From the NCBI GenBank assembly GCA_940337035.1, contig CALNHX010003588.1:82205-146204 (forward strand): a stretch of 64,000 nt of DNA, read 5' to 3'. Positions 63,633 through 64,000 of this stretch are shown here, piece by piece; the stretch's first letter is position 1, and every line of letters begins with the position of its first letter. The notes under the pieces are model-generated. The model did no database searches. It had not been told where the DNA came from and saw nothing but the letters and a program-made list of their open reading frames with translations. Position numbers and translations under genes: made by a program. This DNA comes from Agriotes lineatus. Its lineage: Eukaryota; Arthropoda; Insecta; Coleoptera; Elateridae.

Positions 63633-64000
63633 TTTACTGTTATTTACAATTTTCCAGCTAAATATGAGTACTAACTTGTTTATTTACTATGTGGAGTAAG
63701 GTTAGGAAATATGTAATTTTTAATATATCTTCTATTAGGCCCCTTTCAAACGTGAATACTGTATGCGGGAGCGGGATACAGAATCGCGGTGAAACATTCC
63801 AAAGGGGTGCAGGAAAGCTGGTGAGCTATAAAAAAAGAACTAGTTCATTCTAGTGAGCGAGCGGTTCTTAGAAATGAACCATGTTGTTCATATCCAGTAC
63901 AAATACAAATTATTATTATTTAGTAAGTAGTTACTCACACAACTTACATTGATTGAAATCACAAAACAATACCTATAATCCATTTACTTGACATCTGCAC
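63633..64000. other. Window end; possible start of another MITE
   Basis: TTAGGCCCCTTTCAAACGTG near 63737 followed by GCGGGAGCGGGATACAG looks like a TTA-flanked terminal repeat of a Harbinger-type element, but the other end is beyond the window. No gene. Confidence 0.3.

Overview
The window looks like repeat-rich nuclear DNA from an insect; order and species cannot be fixed from it (a beetle or hemipteran would fit). It is AT-rich, with eukaryotic mobile elements of nearly every class nested in one another. I see no convincing host gene, no rRNA, no functional tRNA, no CRISPR array and nothing bacterial. Nearly every recognisable protein belongs to a transposable element or to a virus-like Polinton/Maverick.

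Layout. 1-2150: a degenerate CCAAAACGCCGA repeat, a hAT transposase tail, a reverse transcriptase (RT) scrap and hairpins. 2155-6200: a nearly intact Jockey-like LINE on the minus strand (gag-like ORF1, then endonuclease and RT split by one frameshift). 6441-8870: a decayed P-element transposase carrying a MITE. 8870-12510: a thicket of foldback elements ending in a tandem array of six MITE units, every joint carrying the octamer AGCTACTC. 12900-16060: two more degenerate LINEs. 17610-22715: a broken BEL/Pao retrotransposon. 22716-26151: LTR-like GC-rich DNA, then a probable non-autonomous Helitron with a GGGACGG minisatellite.

26494-33470: a LINE remnant split by a complete young BEL/Pao element (27034-33272) with two 362-bp LTRs that I read as identical, a 5-bp target duplication, a missing gag front and a duplicated pol segment in its leader. 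33467-45890: a decayed Polinton/Maverick-like locus with a BIR (inhibitor-of-apoptosis type) gene, four other small genes and a protein-primed DNA polymerase B. The polymerase is broken by a 1470-bp solo LTR, and its C-terminal part lies on the opposite strand. 46000-52200: MITEs, a second solo LTR of 2083 bp with a 4-bp target duplication, and a decayed transposon gene.

52216-57029: a THAP/P-like foldback element with a complete 4.2-kb LINE inserted between 10-bp target duplications. 57060-64000: further foldback elements, a gag scrap and an internally deleted hAT element with a perfect 8-bp target duplication.

These genes do not form a pathway. What works together is each element's own machinery, and the nesting gives a relative order of events: Pao into LINE, solo LTR into Polinton, LINE into P-like MITE, MITE into MITE. 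The most unusual structures are the octamer-linked MITE array, the BIR-bearing Polinton with an inverted polymerase end, and the chimeric leader of the young Pao element.
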